NCBI GenBank assembly: GCA_002118135.1
Contig: BDIU01000526.1
Location: forward strand, 1-16,111
Direction of reading: 5' to 3'
Length of the DNA stretch: 16,111 bases
DNA from: Trebouxia sp. TZW2008
Lineage: Eukaryota > Chlorophyta > Trebouxiophyceae > Trebouxiales > Trebouxiaceae
Shown: in pieces, positions 1 through 12,400 of the stretch
Layout of the letters: each line of letters starts with the position of its first letter
Numbering within the stretch: position 1 is the first letter of the stretch
Program-made: the position numbers and the translations under genes
Notes under the pieces: generated by a model
What the model saw: the letters and a program-made list of their open reading frames with translations, nothing else
Database searches by the model: none
Told to the model about the DNA's origin: nothing

Positions 1-175
<175 letters not shown>

Positions 176-392
176 CTGTAAAAAATTCTGTCAGGCTCAC
201 CATAGCAGTCCAGCCATATTTATTGTCATAACAGACAGATTCTAGGCAAAATGCGCAGGTGCACAAGTGGTCCCGCCTGTTCCACAGACCCAAGGCAAAG
301 TGTTGTCAAAGTTGCTATTCACGAGACCATCTTGATAAGAAGAGACATATTTTAGACATGACTTGTGCAGGTTGTAACACAAGACGACCCAC

Positions 393-478
393 CTGCTCAA
401 CATAGCCACAGACCCTGGAGAAGGTACGCTGGTCCTTTTGATGACCATTCACCGTCATCTCACCTTCAACTTTTCCAC
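393..478 (-). CDS. Exon 18: NBD2 strand and Q-loop, last exon in window
   Basis: Reads [20 protein letters not shown] then SRVCGYVEQ, matching the family [31 protein letters not shown]. It accepts the phase 1 end of exon 17 (A|GT gives Ser) and ends in phase 0 before GTGGGT. The next exon (DIHSP...) was not found between 1 and 392, so it must lie beyond the window edge. Confidence 0.92.
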
Positions 479-3400
479 CTGCACAGCAGCATCCACATAC
501 TCAGCTATAGGCGTATTGAATGTCATTTCGCCTCCATGATTATCAACCTGTGTATCAGCATGGGCACACTCAGCAATATGCATTGTCATGGTATTGATGT
601 TTGCTCTCTTGTACGGCCAAATGTATATGCTCAGCAGCATGCAACGTGTTTCTCTTGCACTGTTGTTGATGGTTTTACACCTGCGTTGCTGCATGCACAA
701 ACTGAGCAGTGGACGTTTTGACTGCAGAAGGCATGTGTAAAATGTGCTGCATCTGCACCCTCTGGCAAAGGCTTTGTTGTATAGCTTTTGTAAATGCAGG
801 CGCTCATGACCTGCTGTGTTGCTGCAGGTAGCTCAAAAGCTACACAATAGTCAATATGGATCCAGCAAACCATGCATGTAAGGGACAAGATGGTTGAGTC
901 TCATGGCACAAAGGTCAGCAAGCAAATCACTTTCTGCTCATCATACCTCTGAGATGTTCTGGCTGGCTCACTTTCCCAGTCAAGCCGTCCATGACATTGA
1001 CCTTGTACCCATGACCTGACAGTACATGTGTGTGGCGCTTCCTCTCAGGCTGATTAGTTTCCATGGCAGTCACAAGATGACCATCACACTATTTTGTGCA
1101 CATCAAAACCCTAATGGGCTGGTAGGCTTACTTGTTTTCCTGTCGGCCACACAACCTGTAGGAGTTTTAGCTCAAGCGCCTGAGGGTCCCATCAAAAGCA
1201 GTTCAAGTGATATGGCAAACATAAGATGACCAGCACATGGCCTTGTGCACATCAGGACAAAGAAGCTGCTTGGCTTACCTGTTTTTCTGACGGCCACACA
1301 ATCTTTAGGAGTTTTAGCTTGAGCGCCTGAGGGTCCCATCAAAAGCAATTCAAGTGACATGGCAAGCATGAATCGATCAGTTCATGGCCTTGTGCACAGT
1401 AGCACATCAAGAATGGCTGCCTGAACCAATTTCCTACTTGCTTCTCCTTGGTGGAAAACAGCAGCATCTGGGTTAGAACTTCCAAGTTGCTAAAGGATTC
1501 TGGCTTACTTGTTTTTCTGCCTGCTAGGCAGTCCATGAGGGTGGTCTTGCCAGCGCCTGAGGCTCCCATCAGACAGGCTAGTCTATGTGGCCGGAACACG
1601 CCGGAAACGTCTCTCAATAGCATCAGTCTGTTGCCCTCATTTCTAGAATCATCGGAATTCTGCAGAAGAGGAAGAGATGAAGTGGAGGGTAGTGACGACT
1701 CATCATGGCAAGTACTAAGAAGGCGACAGACTGAATAGCAAGACTCAACTGCTGACAAAGCACTTTCACAAAAAGAAAGCTGGAAAGACAAGGAAGAGAG
1801 TACACATTTCTAGTGGCAGGTCCTGCCTAGGTGATCTAAGGGAAAATTTCAGTTGAGCTGCTCAAAGTCAAGGTCTTCAAACAGCAGGCATGGAGGAAGA
1901 GGAAAAGATCAATGACTCAGACTGGCTGACTTGGAGTAATTGAAATGGCAAAAAAACAAGACTCAGCTGATTGAACAAAACAAAATGCTTGGAAGAAGAG
2001 GAAGAGGATGATGACTCACTGAGGCAGGTACTGAGTAGTTGATGTTGTGGAAGGCAAAATTCAACTGTTCAAATGGCAGAGTCAGGCTGGCTGACGACCG
2101 CTCCATTGATCTTCTTCTGGAAGTTGACAAGCGCTGCGACGGACCCCCACTCAAATGTCTCAGGTGCTCCCCCGCCCCTGAGCCGGACCCCACTCCATTC
2201 TGGGGATACCCTTGCTGCGCTTGGGAATGCCCTTGGTCTTGTTGGTGATGCCCTTGGTCTCTTCGTGACGAAAAATCCCATGACTGAGATTGCTGATGGC
2301 CTGATTCTAAATCTTGAGGCTGTGCTGCAGTCTCCTGATGCTGCTTGGCAGAAGATTCTGGCTCTTGAGGGGTGTTTTGGCGGGAAAGCGCATTGCCAGG
2401 GCTGTTTTGGCGCTCTTTTTGCCCAGGAGGGTTGATTGAATTTGATTCATCGTCTGGGATTCCCTCCACAGAGTCAACCACCTGAGGGGTTGCTAGGGCT
2501 TGTTGATGGCCTTGTCCGTGTGTGTGATTGTTGCCATCCTGCAAACAACGCACTTTTTGAAGCGTAGACTGCCTCAAGTGGATGGTTGCCATTCTCCAGA
2601 AATTCAAATGGCAGAATTGCTGTGATGTGCTGTGCTGTGCCGTGCCACGCTGTGCAGTTGCACATACTGACATCATGAGATCACGTTTTGGCCGGACCAA
2701 TGCATCTTTTTAAGCTCATTCTTGATTGCCTTGATATGCCTCATTTCAGTATTTGATCAGGACACACACGATCAGACTTATTGGCTGGAGAAACCATGTC
2801 AGCTCTCATTTTCTCACTCATAGCATACCTGCTGCTGTTGGGCCTTATGATTAACAGCTGCTGAAATGTACAAGAGCAGCTTGGAAGCAAATGTGCTAGA
2901 GCAGGCAGCAGAAGATGGACTATGCTGTGCTGTCCTGTGCTGCGCTATATGTGCATTGCAAACGTTTACCGACCTGCTGTTGGACTTTGCATTTGAGGGC
3001 TTCTGTGTCAGCATTGCCCTGCTCCCGTTGCTCTTTGTCTTCAACAGCACTCTCTGGCATCACACCATGACTACGTGCTGGCGCTGCAAAAGCAAGCACA
3101 GCAACCTTCTCAAAAGTGTGATGGCGGCAGCAGAAAGTAGGTGCACTTGAGGTTCACGAAGTTTGTGGGCGAGAGGAAATCAGGCCAGAAAGCGTGTCCA
3201 AGAATAAGGCATTGGCATGGTAATATCTGATGGCCAGCAGCACATTCATGAGCATGATGAACTCTGCAAGGACAGCAAACAATAACGCAAGCAATCATCA
3301 TCAGCAAGCAATGATAATCGACGTGGACTACAGTCAATGTGAGGCCATCAAAGCGGCATGTCAGCAGAAAGACTTGTCTGCATGTAACAGCACAGATGAC

Positions 3401-6400
3401 ACCCAAGCGAGACTCATTGCTTTGTCGCATGAAACGCCCGAACCTTGACCATGTTGCAAGAGGAGTACATCACTTAAATACACAGAAACAGAAGCCAGAG
3501 ACAGGTTCAGCAGGAAGGTTCATCCAATGGCAACAGCAAAGGCGACCCACACTCTTTTTATTGGTTGATACCACCCTGCTACGGTGGCAACAAGTGAAAA
3601 ATACTCAGGCACTTACGTGGCAGGTACGAAAACGCCAAAAGCAGAAGCAAATTCAGCAGGAAGATCCATCCAATGGCCACGGCAAAAGCAACCCACACCC
3701 ACAGTCTCTCGTGCCGGTACCCAAAGTAGTCCAAAACAGCTGTGCCTAGCTGAGTGGTTGGGTCAGCAGGATTAGGCTTTTTCCACCTGGCTGCATTGAA
3801 CCAAATCAAAGCAAGTTTGAGATTGCCTTGCAAGCAGTAATTACGTATGCTGCGTGCAGATGTATAGCAAGATTTGGCTTTTGTCCACCTGGCTGCATCA
3901 AACCAGATAAAGGCAAGGTTCAGATTGCCTTGCAAGCAGTTGTTGTGTATGCTGTGTGCAGGTTTATTGCAGAGTTTGGCATTTTCCAACTGGCTGCAGC
4001 AACATCAAGCAATTGAGAAAAGTTGCTTTGAAAGCAGTTCTGCAAATGCTCTCCTGCAAATGTTCAGCAGGGTTTAGATTCTTGCACCAAACCAAACGGA
4101 GCTACTACACAAGTGGCATGTTAGAGCATGATGTCAAATGCTGCAAGCAGAAAAGGACATGCAGCAGGGTTGCTGAGGATGCATTGTTTGAGCTCTGATT
4201 GAGCGGGTCTCAGCTGACTTGAGCTTAGCAAACACAGGGTGTGGACATGCACAGCACACAGGCATGTTTGACCTGCAACACAAGCTGTGTAAAGCACTGC
4301 ACCAACAAATTGACAGCATTTCTGTGTAGAGCGCCAGAAAAAGCCTGATTTATGGAAAGGGTTAGGACGATGACAGATGAAGGGCTGAGTGTACCTCCAG
4401 TGAACTCGTTGATGCCAATGGCGTTCTGGATGTACTGCATGGGCAGGGCCCAGTAACCCCCCACTACCCATGGGTGGATCAGCCCTGCATCAAAATCACC
4501 ATTACACCCATTCATGTGAGTGCTAACGCAGCTTTGTGACATTGCTCTGTACTTATACAAAGATTGCTGTTTCTATTCGCACTCCTCTTCAAAGAAGCTT
4601 TCACTCATGGAATTCTGGATTTACTGCGTGGGCGGGGCCCAGTAAACCCCAACTACCCATGAGTGGATCAGCCCTGCACCACCAGTCATCATCATTGACT
4701 GTCACGCACATCATGACCAGCATTGATGTGAAAAGGGGCCAAGGCAAAGATGGCTTACGTAGGGCAGCAAGAGGGGGGTACAATATGGTTGCTGAGGAGC
4801 AGGCAAACAGACTTGCCAAGTGATGCCATGACATGCAGACTTACCCTTGGGGAGGATGAATCGCTGAGAAGCATATTGAGCAGAAACTTAAGCCAGCCTA
4901 GGGTCTATAAATAGATTGCAGATGAGGGAGGATCAAGGTGGTGAGGAGGCAAAGGGGGGGAAGGGGCGGGTTCAAGGGTCAGGAAGGGTCAGGGGGGAGG
5001 AGATGGGTCAAACTTTGGGGGTGAGACAGGTTGCAGGCTTACTCTTGAGCAGGATGAAGCCACTGAACAGCATGTTGAGCAAGAAAACAAGCCAAGCCAG
5101 GGTGTATAAAGGTGTTGCGGATGAGGGAGGGTCAAGGGGGTAAGGAGAAACCTGGAGGGTTCAGGGGTCAGGACGGTCCAGGGGGGAGAGGGGGTGAAGA
5201 AGTGGGGTTGAGAAAGGTTGCAGGCTTACATTTGGGCAGAATGAAGCTGCTGAGCAACATAACTAGCAGAGAGATGAGCCAGGCTGTACCTACACAAGGT
5301 AGGGGCCAAGGGAGGGGCCAAGCAGGGGGGCAGGTGGGAGGGATAGGGCGAAACAAGTTTGAAGGCTTAGTCTTAGGGAGGATGAAGCCGCTGAGAAGCA
5401 TGTCGAGCAGGAAAATGAGCCAAGCCTGGGGGTCTGAAGGGGTTGCAGATCAGGTGGGGGGGTCAAGGAGTTGAGGAGGCAGTAGGAGGGGGTCAAGGGT
5501 CAGGACGGGTTAGGGGTGGGGTTTGGGGATTGGGGGTAAGACTGGTTGCAGGCTTACTCTTGGGCAGAATGAAGACATATTTAGCAGAGAGGTGAGCAAG
5601 ACTGTACACACGCAGGAGAGTGTTCAAGGAGGGCCCAAGCAGGGGGAGAGGTGGGAGGGATGGGGGAGAAGGGACAGGTTTGAAGGTTTACGTTTGGGCA
5701 GGATGAAACCACTGAGGAGCAAGTTGAGCAGGAAAACAAGCAAAGCCAGGGGCTGTACACGGGGCGCAGATGAGCGAGGGTCAAGGGGTTAAGGGAGCAA
5801 TTGGAGGGGGTCAAGAATCACGAGGGGAGAGGGGGGGGGGGACGGGAAAATTGGAGGTAAGACAGNNGGGGGGGGGGGGGGGGGGGGGGGACGGGAAAAT
5901 TGGAGGTAAGACAGATTACAGGCTTACTCTTGGGCAGGATGAAACCGCTGAGCAGACCATCTAGCAGAGAGATGAGCCAGGCTGTACCTTTACGGGGGAG
6001 GGGGACAGGGGGGCCCAAGCCCGGGGGGAGGTGGGAGGGATGGGGGCGAAACAAGTTTGAAGGCTTACGTTTGGGCAAAATGAAACCACTGAGGAGCATG
6101 TTGAGCAGGAAAATAAGCCAAGCCAGGGTGTAGGCCGTCACAATGGATCTGGTCAGCGCTGCTATCAAGCGGAATAGCAGGGAAGCGTACTGATGCGCCA
6201 AGAAGAAGATGAACAGGAAGCTGAAGAACCTGCATCGATCATTTTAGCGCTTTAGTATCAAGACAGCGTGTGTGATCTGTACCATAGACCTGCGTCAGCG
6301 CCGCTATCAAGCAGTCAAGCAGAATAGGAAGAAGGTGAACAGGAAGCTGGAGAACCTGCATATTGGCATGCGTTTGGTCTGCAGTCAGCTTGACCCAGCT

Positions 6401-9400
6401 GCTGCAATAAATTGCAAGGCAGACTTACCTGCATGCATGCAGCAGCAGGCAGGCATCTCTTTTGGATCTATGCTCTGTCAGTTAGCTGCTGCATCACTCT
6501 GATACAGCTACTTATGCAGTTCACCTGATGCATCACGTTGATGTAGGTACGACATGCAAGTCAGCTGATGCCATGCAGTCATGGCACAGCTGTCTATAAC
6601 TGTCTTCTCTTGGCATGGCAGAACTCACCTGCCAGGGTTGAAGCGACACCCTATCACCCAGTAGATGATGACGCTCAGCAGGAACGCCGTCATGAACAAA
6701 TAAGTGTTGCGAAGAAGAAGCTTAGGCAGGCATCATCCTAGTCTGTGGCAGAACTCACCTGCCAGGGTTGGAGTCATACCCTACCACCCAGTAGATGATG
6801 ACACTCAGCAGGAACGCCATGATGAAGGAGTATGGGATGCGAAGAAGAGTCGTGGGCAGGCAGTACGCCCATCCAGGGTAAAATCGATTTGCCCTCTGTC
6901 TGAACATCACGTGCATTGACTCCAGAGTGATGCTCATTTCTGAGAAGTTGTCCATCATCAGACCAACCATCATGGCAAAGGGCAGGGAGACAAACAGTTG
7001 CCCGTCTGGCACGGAATTGGTGTACATGATTGGACGGATCAACAGGGTGCCGGCCACAATGGAAAGGATGACAAGCTGCAAGCAAAGAAGTGGGATCAGT
7101 GTAATTGATTGATCAATTGATTTGACACCTATGCCTGCATGGACGTGAGTCAGGGAACAAGTATGCCTCACCCTGTTTCTGTAGGCCATACAGCAGGCTT
7201 GTTTTTACCAGCCGGAGAAATGCACATCAACTGGCTAATCTTCATCAACTGAACATTACTCAACTTCATTGTGATGAACAAAATAGGATGGTTTGGCAAA
7301 CAATGTATTGACGATACATGTGTAGCACTTGTATGGGCATGTGTGATAGTCATTTGGTGCTGAGAGTCAACATTGCATTGATAAAGTCATTTTTGGTGCA
7401 AACTAGCAAGATGCAAACAGCTGCTCATGGGACAGTTATAGTGTGTCACTAGTCACACAGTGTGTCATGAGTCACAGATAAAGACAGTCTCAACAGCATG
7501 GATGAAGGTGCAATTTATTTGAGTAAACAAAAATCTGCAGGCATTCAAATCTCTAAAGCCCACACATCAAACCTTCCAATACAGTAGCTTCCAAGCAATG
7601 ATTCTGTGTTCTCTTTGAGGTGCGGAGTTATGGTTCAGGGTTTATTTGTAGGGTTTGTAGAAGATATAAAGTAATGAGATACCTGTCCAATACGGAAGGA
7701 GAAGACCAGAGCGTTCCTCTTCATGATGATGTACTCTCTCCGCAAGCATGCCTTGAAAATGTTGTAGCTGCTCAATGCGTACCTGCACCCACAAACAGAC
7801 AGACAAGCCATCAGCACATCGGCAATACTCAAAGCATTGTATCGTCTGTGCTGTGCATTTGCATTGTGTTGACTCCACTGCTGACCCTGACACACACTCT
7901 CACTTAGACAGCAGCAGCAAATCCAGTGCAAACAGTGACTTGGGCACAACACCTTGAAAATGTTGTAGCTGCTCAATGCAGACCTGCACTCATGACCAGA
8001 CACAACATCAGAAGACAACAGAAAGTTGCTGCAGTGCTTGCTTTGTGTTGGTCAGTTGCCCACACAGCAGCTGCAAACCCAGTAAATACAGGGGCACTCG
8101 GATAGAACGCCTTCAAAAGATTGTAGCTACTCAATGTATACCTGCATTCACAACCAGACACAACATCACAAAACAGCAAAAACTGCTGCGATGCTTGTTT
8201 TGTGTTGAGTCAGTTGCTCAGCCTGGCAAACACAGCAGCTGCAACATGCGCCGTCAGCACAACAGCAATGCAATGCAATGCAATGCAATGCAATGCCTCA
8301 GAGCACTTGCTTGAGGTCCACTGCATTGCTTTACTTGACGATTGCTTTGGTATGCAGCAGTGCCAAGCATAGCACGCAATCCAAATCTACAACATGAGAA
8401 GACAACATATGACAACATAAAGTTTGTACAACATATTTGCTGTACATGGTGGCAGGTAGCAGCTGCGTATCTAACAAATGCACACACACTTGCAATTTGT
8501 GCAAACTGCCCTCAGCAACATGACTAACGTGCTCACCTGTCATGCACCAAGGGATCAAGCCCTGAATCTTGATCCTGCTGATCCGGCCTCTTCTTCTGCT
8601 CTTGATCCTGCTGATCTGACTGCATCTTGTTCTTCTTCTTGTTCTGCCCTTGATCCTGCTGATCCGGCTGTCGATGCTTCTTCTGCCCTTGCTCCAAGTC
8701 TTCATCACTCCTGGTTTCGGAGTCAATGCCACTGGCTTGAAAGGCTTCAGCCAATTGGGACACCCCAGTGAACTCATACGCATCCGGATTCCCAGCCCAG
8801 TATTGCTGCATCAACATGCTGTCAGCTCATTTGATGCAGCAGGAAATGGCTGTTGTTTCAAGGACTGAGCTGTGTAGTAACAACCAACTCTTGAGTGTTC
8901 AAACTAACAAAAACAATAGAGTAGTCACATAAATCAACGGGAAGATACTTTGTGATTATTGTGTATATGTGGACAGCTACATATAGCTTCCAAATGCGCC
9001 TATTCATCACATTAGTGGGTGTGATCAGCTGGCTAGTGTTATCCTACTATTGACCTGAACAGTGTTAGCAGAGACTGGGGCAGGAACAGTCACCTCCTGG
9101 TCTTTTTCAGAGCAGATTTCTTGAATGAAGTCTGCAACGCCTTTGCGCTCAGGAATCTCAAACCCAAGGCGGTCAAAGAAAGGCACAACCTGCTGCCTTG
9201 GCCCATAAAACACCATACGCCCTGCAGTACATGTAAGTCAGAGCACAGCTTGTCACCAAGCAAGGACCTTGCTTTACAATAAACAACACACCACAAACCT
9301 TCAACATGTACATGCCACATGCTTGTTTATGACTGTGAACAACTACATGCCCTGCAGGTCTTGTGACTCTTATGTAGCCTAAACCCTAAACATCCCATAT

Positions 9401-12400
9401 ATCTATACTGATCACGCAGAGACCAAAGCAGCAGATGCACTGCACACAGGGGCCATTTGAGGAAATAATATCAACACCTGCGCAGAAGAACCTGCAACAT
9501 AGAGCATGATATCTTGAACGTGGGTCTACTGCGCTCAATCATGGGCTGAAGAAGAGCAATGCAGATAGCCGCGCACCAAGTGACACAGGCAAGAACAAAT
9601 CAGAAAAGAAAAAGAGGGTTAAAGGTGAAGCAAAACAGGAAGAGAAAGCAGAAGAAGAATCAAATTTGGCTTCAGCAGGCAGCATGATGTCATCAAGAGG
9701 TCACGCACTTCAGGGCCAGGTTGAAAAGGAGTAACGCAGATTGTGAAATGTTGTCAGTGCACTAGGTAGTGAAAACATAAACAAGCAAAAGCAGGAAACA
9801 AGAAGAAGAAGAAGCAGAATAACATCACCTTCAGCAAGCAGCATGATGTCATCAAAGAGGTCAAATACTTCTGGAGCAGGTTGAAGAAGAGCAACGCAGA
9901 TGGTGGCGCGCTGTAAGTGTACCAGATGACGAATAGACTGCATCATCTGAAAAGTTGTGCTGCTGTCCAAGCCAGTGCTAACTTCATCCATCATCATTAC
10001 CAATCTTGGGCCAACCATCATTTCACCTGCAAACTCTCAGTAATCAGGTCATGATCAAGAATGATCTGGAGAAGAAGAAGAGCAGAATGCATCATCTGAA
10101 AAGCGGTGCTGCTCTCTAGTCCGGTACTGACTTCGTCCATCATCATCACCAATCTTGGTCCGACCATCATCTCACCTGCAAATTCCTAGGGTTTAAGCAA
10201 AGATAGTGCTTGCAAACTTTCCAGAGTTCAGCCCAATGAGTGAAGAAGAGTGACTGCATCATCTGGAAAATGGTGCTGCCGTCTAGTCCTGTACTGACTT
10301 CGTCCATCATGATCACTGACCTGGGGCCCACCATCATTTCACCTGCAAATATCCAGGGTTTACAGCTTCAGCTGCTTTCCTTGGCTCGCACTTCATTCTT
10401 TATTGTGAAGCATGAGCAAGCTTACTCCTGTGTATCATGACATCATCACCATCAGCAGCTTTGCTCCGGGAAGAAGGTTCAGATTACCCCTAAGTGACTC
10501 CTTAGTCCACCTGGTGGGGAGTGGGTTTGGGAACAGTGCAGGCCCCAAGTTCATATTTTCAAGATTTGTATCCTTAGCCCTTTCAGTGTGTGGTTTTCTG
10601 ATCAATGGAGGATTTTGCAATCTCCAGTGAGCAGAGATGCAGATACATAAGAGGGGAAGCAATCGTGTCGCAATGTTATGGATCACTTGCACTGTGCAAC
10701 CGTTACAAATTATGTATGTAGATTTCAGATATTAGTAAACATCAATCTCAAAATGCCCACACTTATGCCGGCATGTGCCACAACTGTAGTTTTTATGAAC
10801 AAAATTTTGGTTCTGGTAAACGCTACTGTTAATGCTGTTATTGGTGTCATGAATCTGCTCAGCATCATCGTTCACATATGTCAGGGAAGGGACAGGTCAC
10901 CTGTAGTGACCCTCTTGCGCTGACCCCCACTGACCCCCCTGATGATGTCATCCCCCACTAGAGTGTCTTTGCATTCCTGCAGTGCAGTCAACCTGATGCA
11001 AGTGACCTTGAAATCCCACGTACAAGCACCCATTTGACTACCTTCGTACCAGCTTTCATCAGGCCTGGCAAAACAAGACGCTACACGCACTTAGCACATG
11101 AGCTAGAAAGTGTAAAGAAGCAAGTGTAAGAGCATCACAAAAGCATAGAATATGACTTGCAGCCACATTAGGCGAAATCAAAGCTCAGTGACTGATGACA
11201 AACTGCATTGTTCTAGCGACAAGGATGTCACTATTTGCATTGTGTAAAGAGCATCACGCAGGCCAACAGTGTAACCTGCTCTTCACACTTTCTTCTTTAC
11301 ACTTGCTAGCTCATGTGCTAAGTACGTGCAGCTTCTTGTCCTGTCAAGCTGGACTGTTGATTGCTTATATAAAATGTAGCTTCCAGCAAACTAATTGTTA
11401 AGATCACTCAGATAAGGAGATACTTGTCATCAAGACAATGCATTGTATCAAGAGCATCACGAAGGCAAACAGTCTGACCTGTAAGCCCAGCAGGCGCAAG
11501 TAAGGCTCAATGACTAATGACCAAATGCATTGTCTTGATGACAAGTATCTCCTTATCTGAGTGACCTTAAGAACTAGTTTGCTGGATGCTACACTTTTTG
11601 TAAGCATCTGAATAATCAGTTCACTGGAGGCCACACTGATTTGTAAGCAATCAGCAGTCCAGCTTGGCAAAACAGGATACCTCACACACCTAAGCGCATG
11701 AGCTAAAAAGAGTAAAGAACAAAGTGTACAGAGCATCACAAACGCATAAAGTATGACCTGCAACCTCAACAGCCGCAAGTGGAGCTCAACATCGACGCCA
11801 ACACATGTGAATGAAGTTGGTCTGTGATTTGCAACAATCTCAACTTTGAGATTGATGCAAACGGTTGTGGTATACTTTCAGAGCAAAAAAGGGCAGAAAG
11901 TCTGACCTCCAATCCTAAAAGGCGCAAGTAAAGCTCAGTATTGACGCTGCCATCTGTGCATTTGACTTATTTATATTTTGCGAAAAATCCACCCTTGAGA
12001 TTGATACAAAAGATTTTGGTACTTATTCAGAGCAAACAAGGGCAGAAAGTCAGACCTGTAAACCCAGCAGGCGCAAGTAAAGCTCAGTGTTGGCGCCAGC
12101 ACATGTGCGTTGTATTCATCTGTTGTTGGCAACAATTTCACCCCTCAGATTGATACACCAGGTGTTACAACATTGGTAGTGTGTCAGAGCAAAGCAGGGC
12201 AGAAAGTCTGACCTGTAAACCCAGCAGGCGCAAGTAAAGCTCAGTGTTGACGCTACCATTCTTGCCTTCTGTTGCTTGCGCCTTCATGAAAGCGTCCAAG
12301 TCATGGTCAGGCTTGACTTGATTCCTTTTCTCCCTCTCCCGCAGCACGCTCAGCATGGCTGCAAAACTCAAATTGTATCTCAATGGAGAGTTAGTGCTCT

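Larger units (their letters stand above)
4758..5988 (-). repeat. Eight tandem tail copies of exon 12 in a G-rich block
   Basis: Tail copies of exon 12 (the [19 protein letters not shown] region plus donor) end at 5928, 5692, 5558, 5371, 5230, 5043, 4845 and 4758; the real exon ends at 6069. Two types alternate. Type A is like the exon (5692 [20 protein letters not shown]; 5371; 5043). Type B reads GTAWLISLL (5928 and 5230, with 5558 internally deleted). One A plus one B makes a higher-order unit of about 325 bases. Most keep GTAAGCC; the 5371 copy has the donor changed to CT. The two farthest copies are the most decayed. The spacers are very G-rich on the plus strand. Confidence 0.88.

Noticed and set aside
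2539..2700. Extending exon 16 upstream to the first ATG of its open frame (2700)
   Set aside because: The acceptor at 2540-2539 fits exon 15 in phase. The upstream part contains a simple-repeat patch and no family similarity.
4903..4912. TATA-box-like CTATAAATAG on the plus strand
   Set aside because: It is part of a decayed exon 12 tail copy unit (compare GTGTATAAA at 5102 and GTGTAGGCC at 6128), and no plus-strand gene follows.
10412..10627. 72-codon plus-strand open frame in intron 6
   Set aside because: It has no recognisable domain, lies inside an intron, and such runs are expected by chance.
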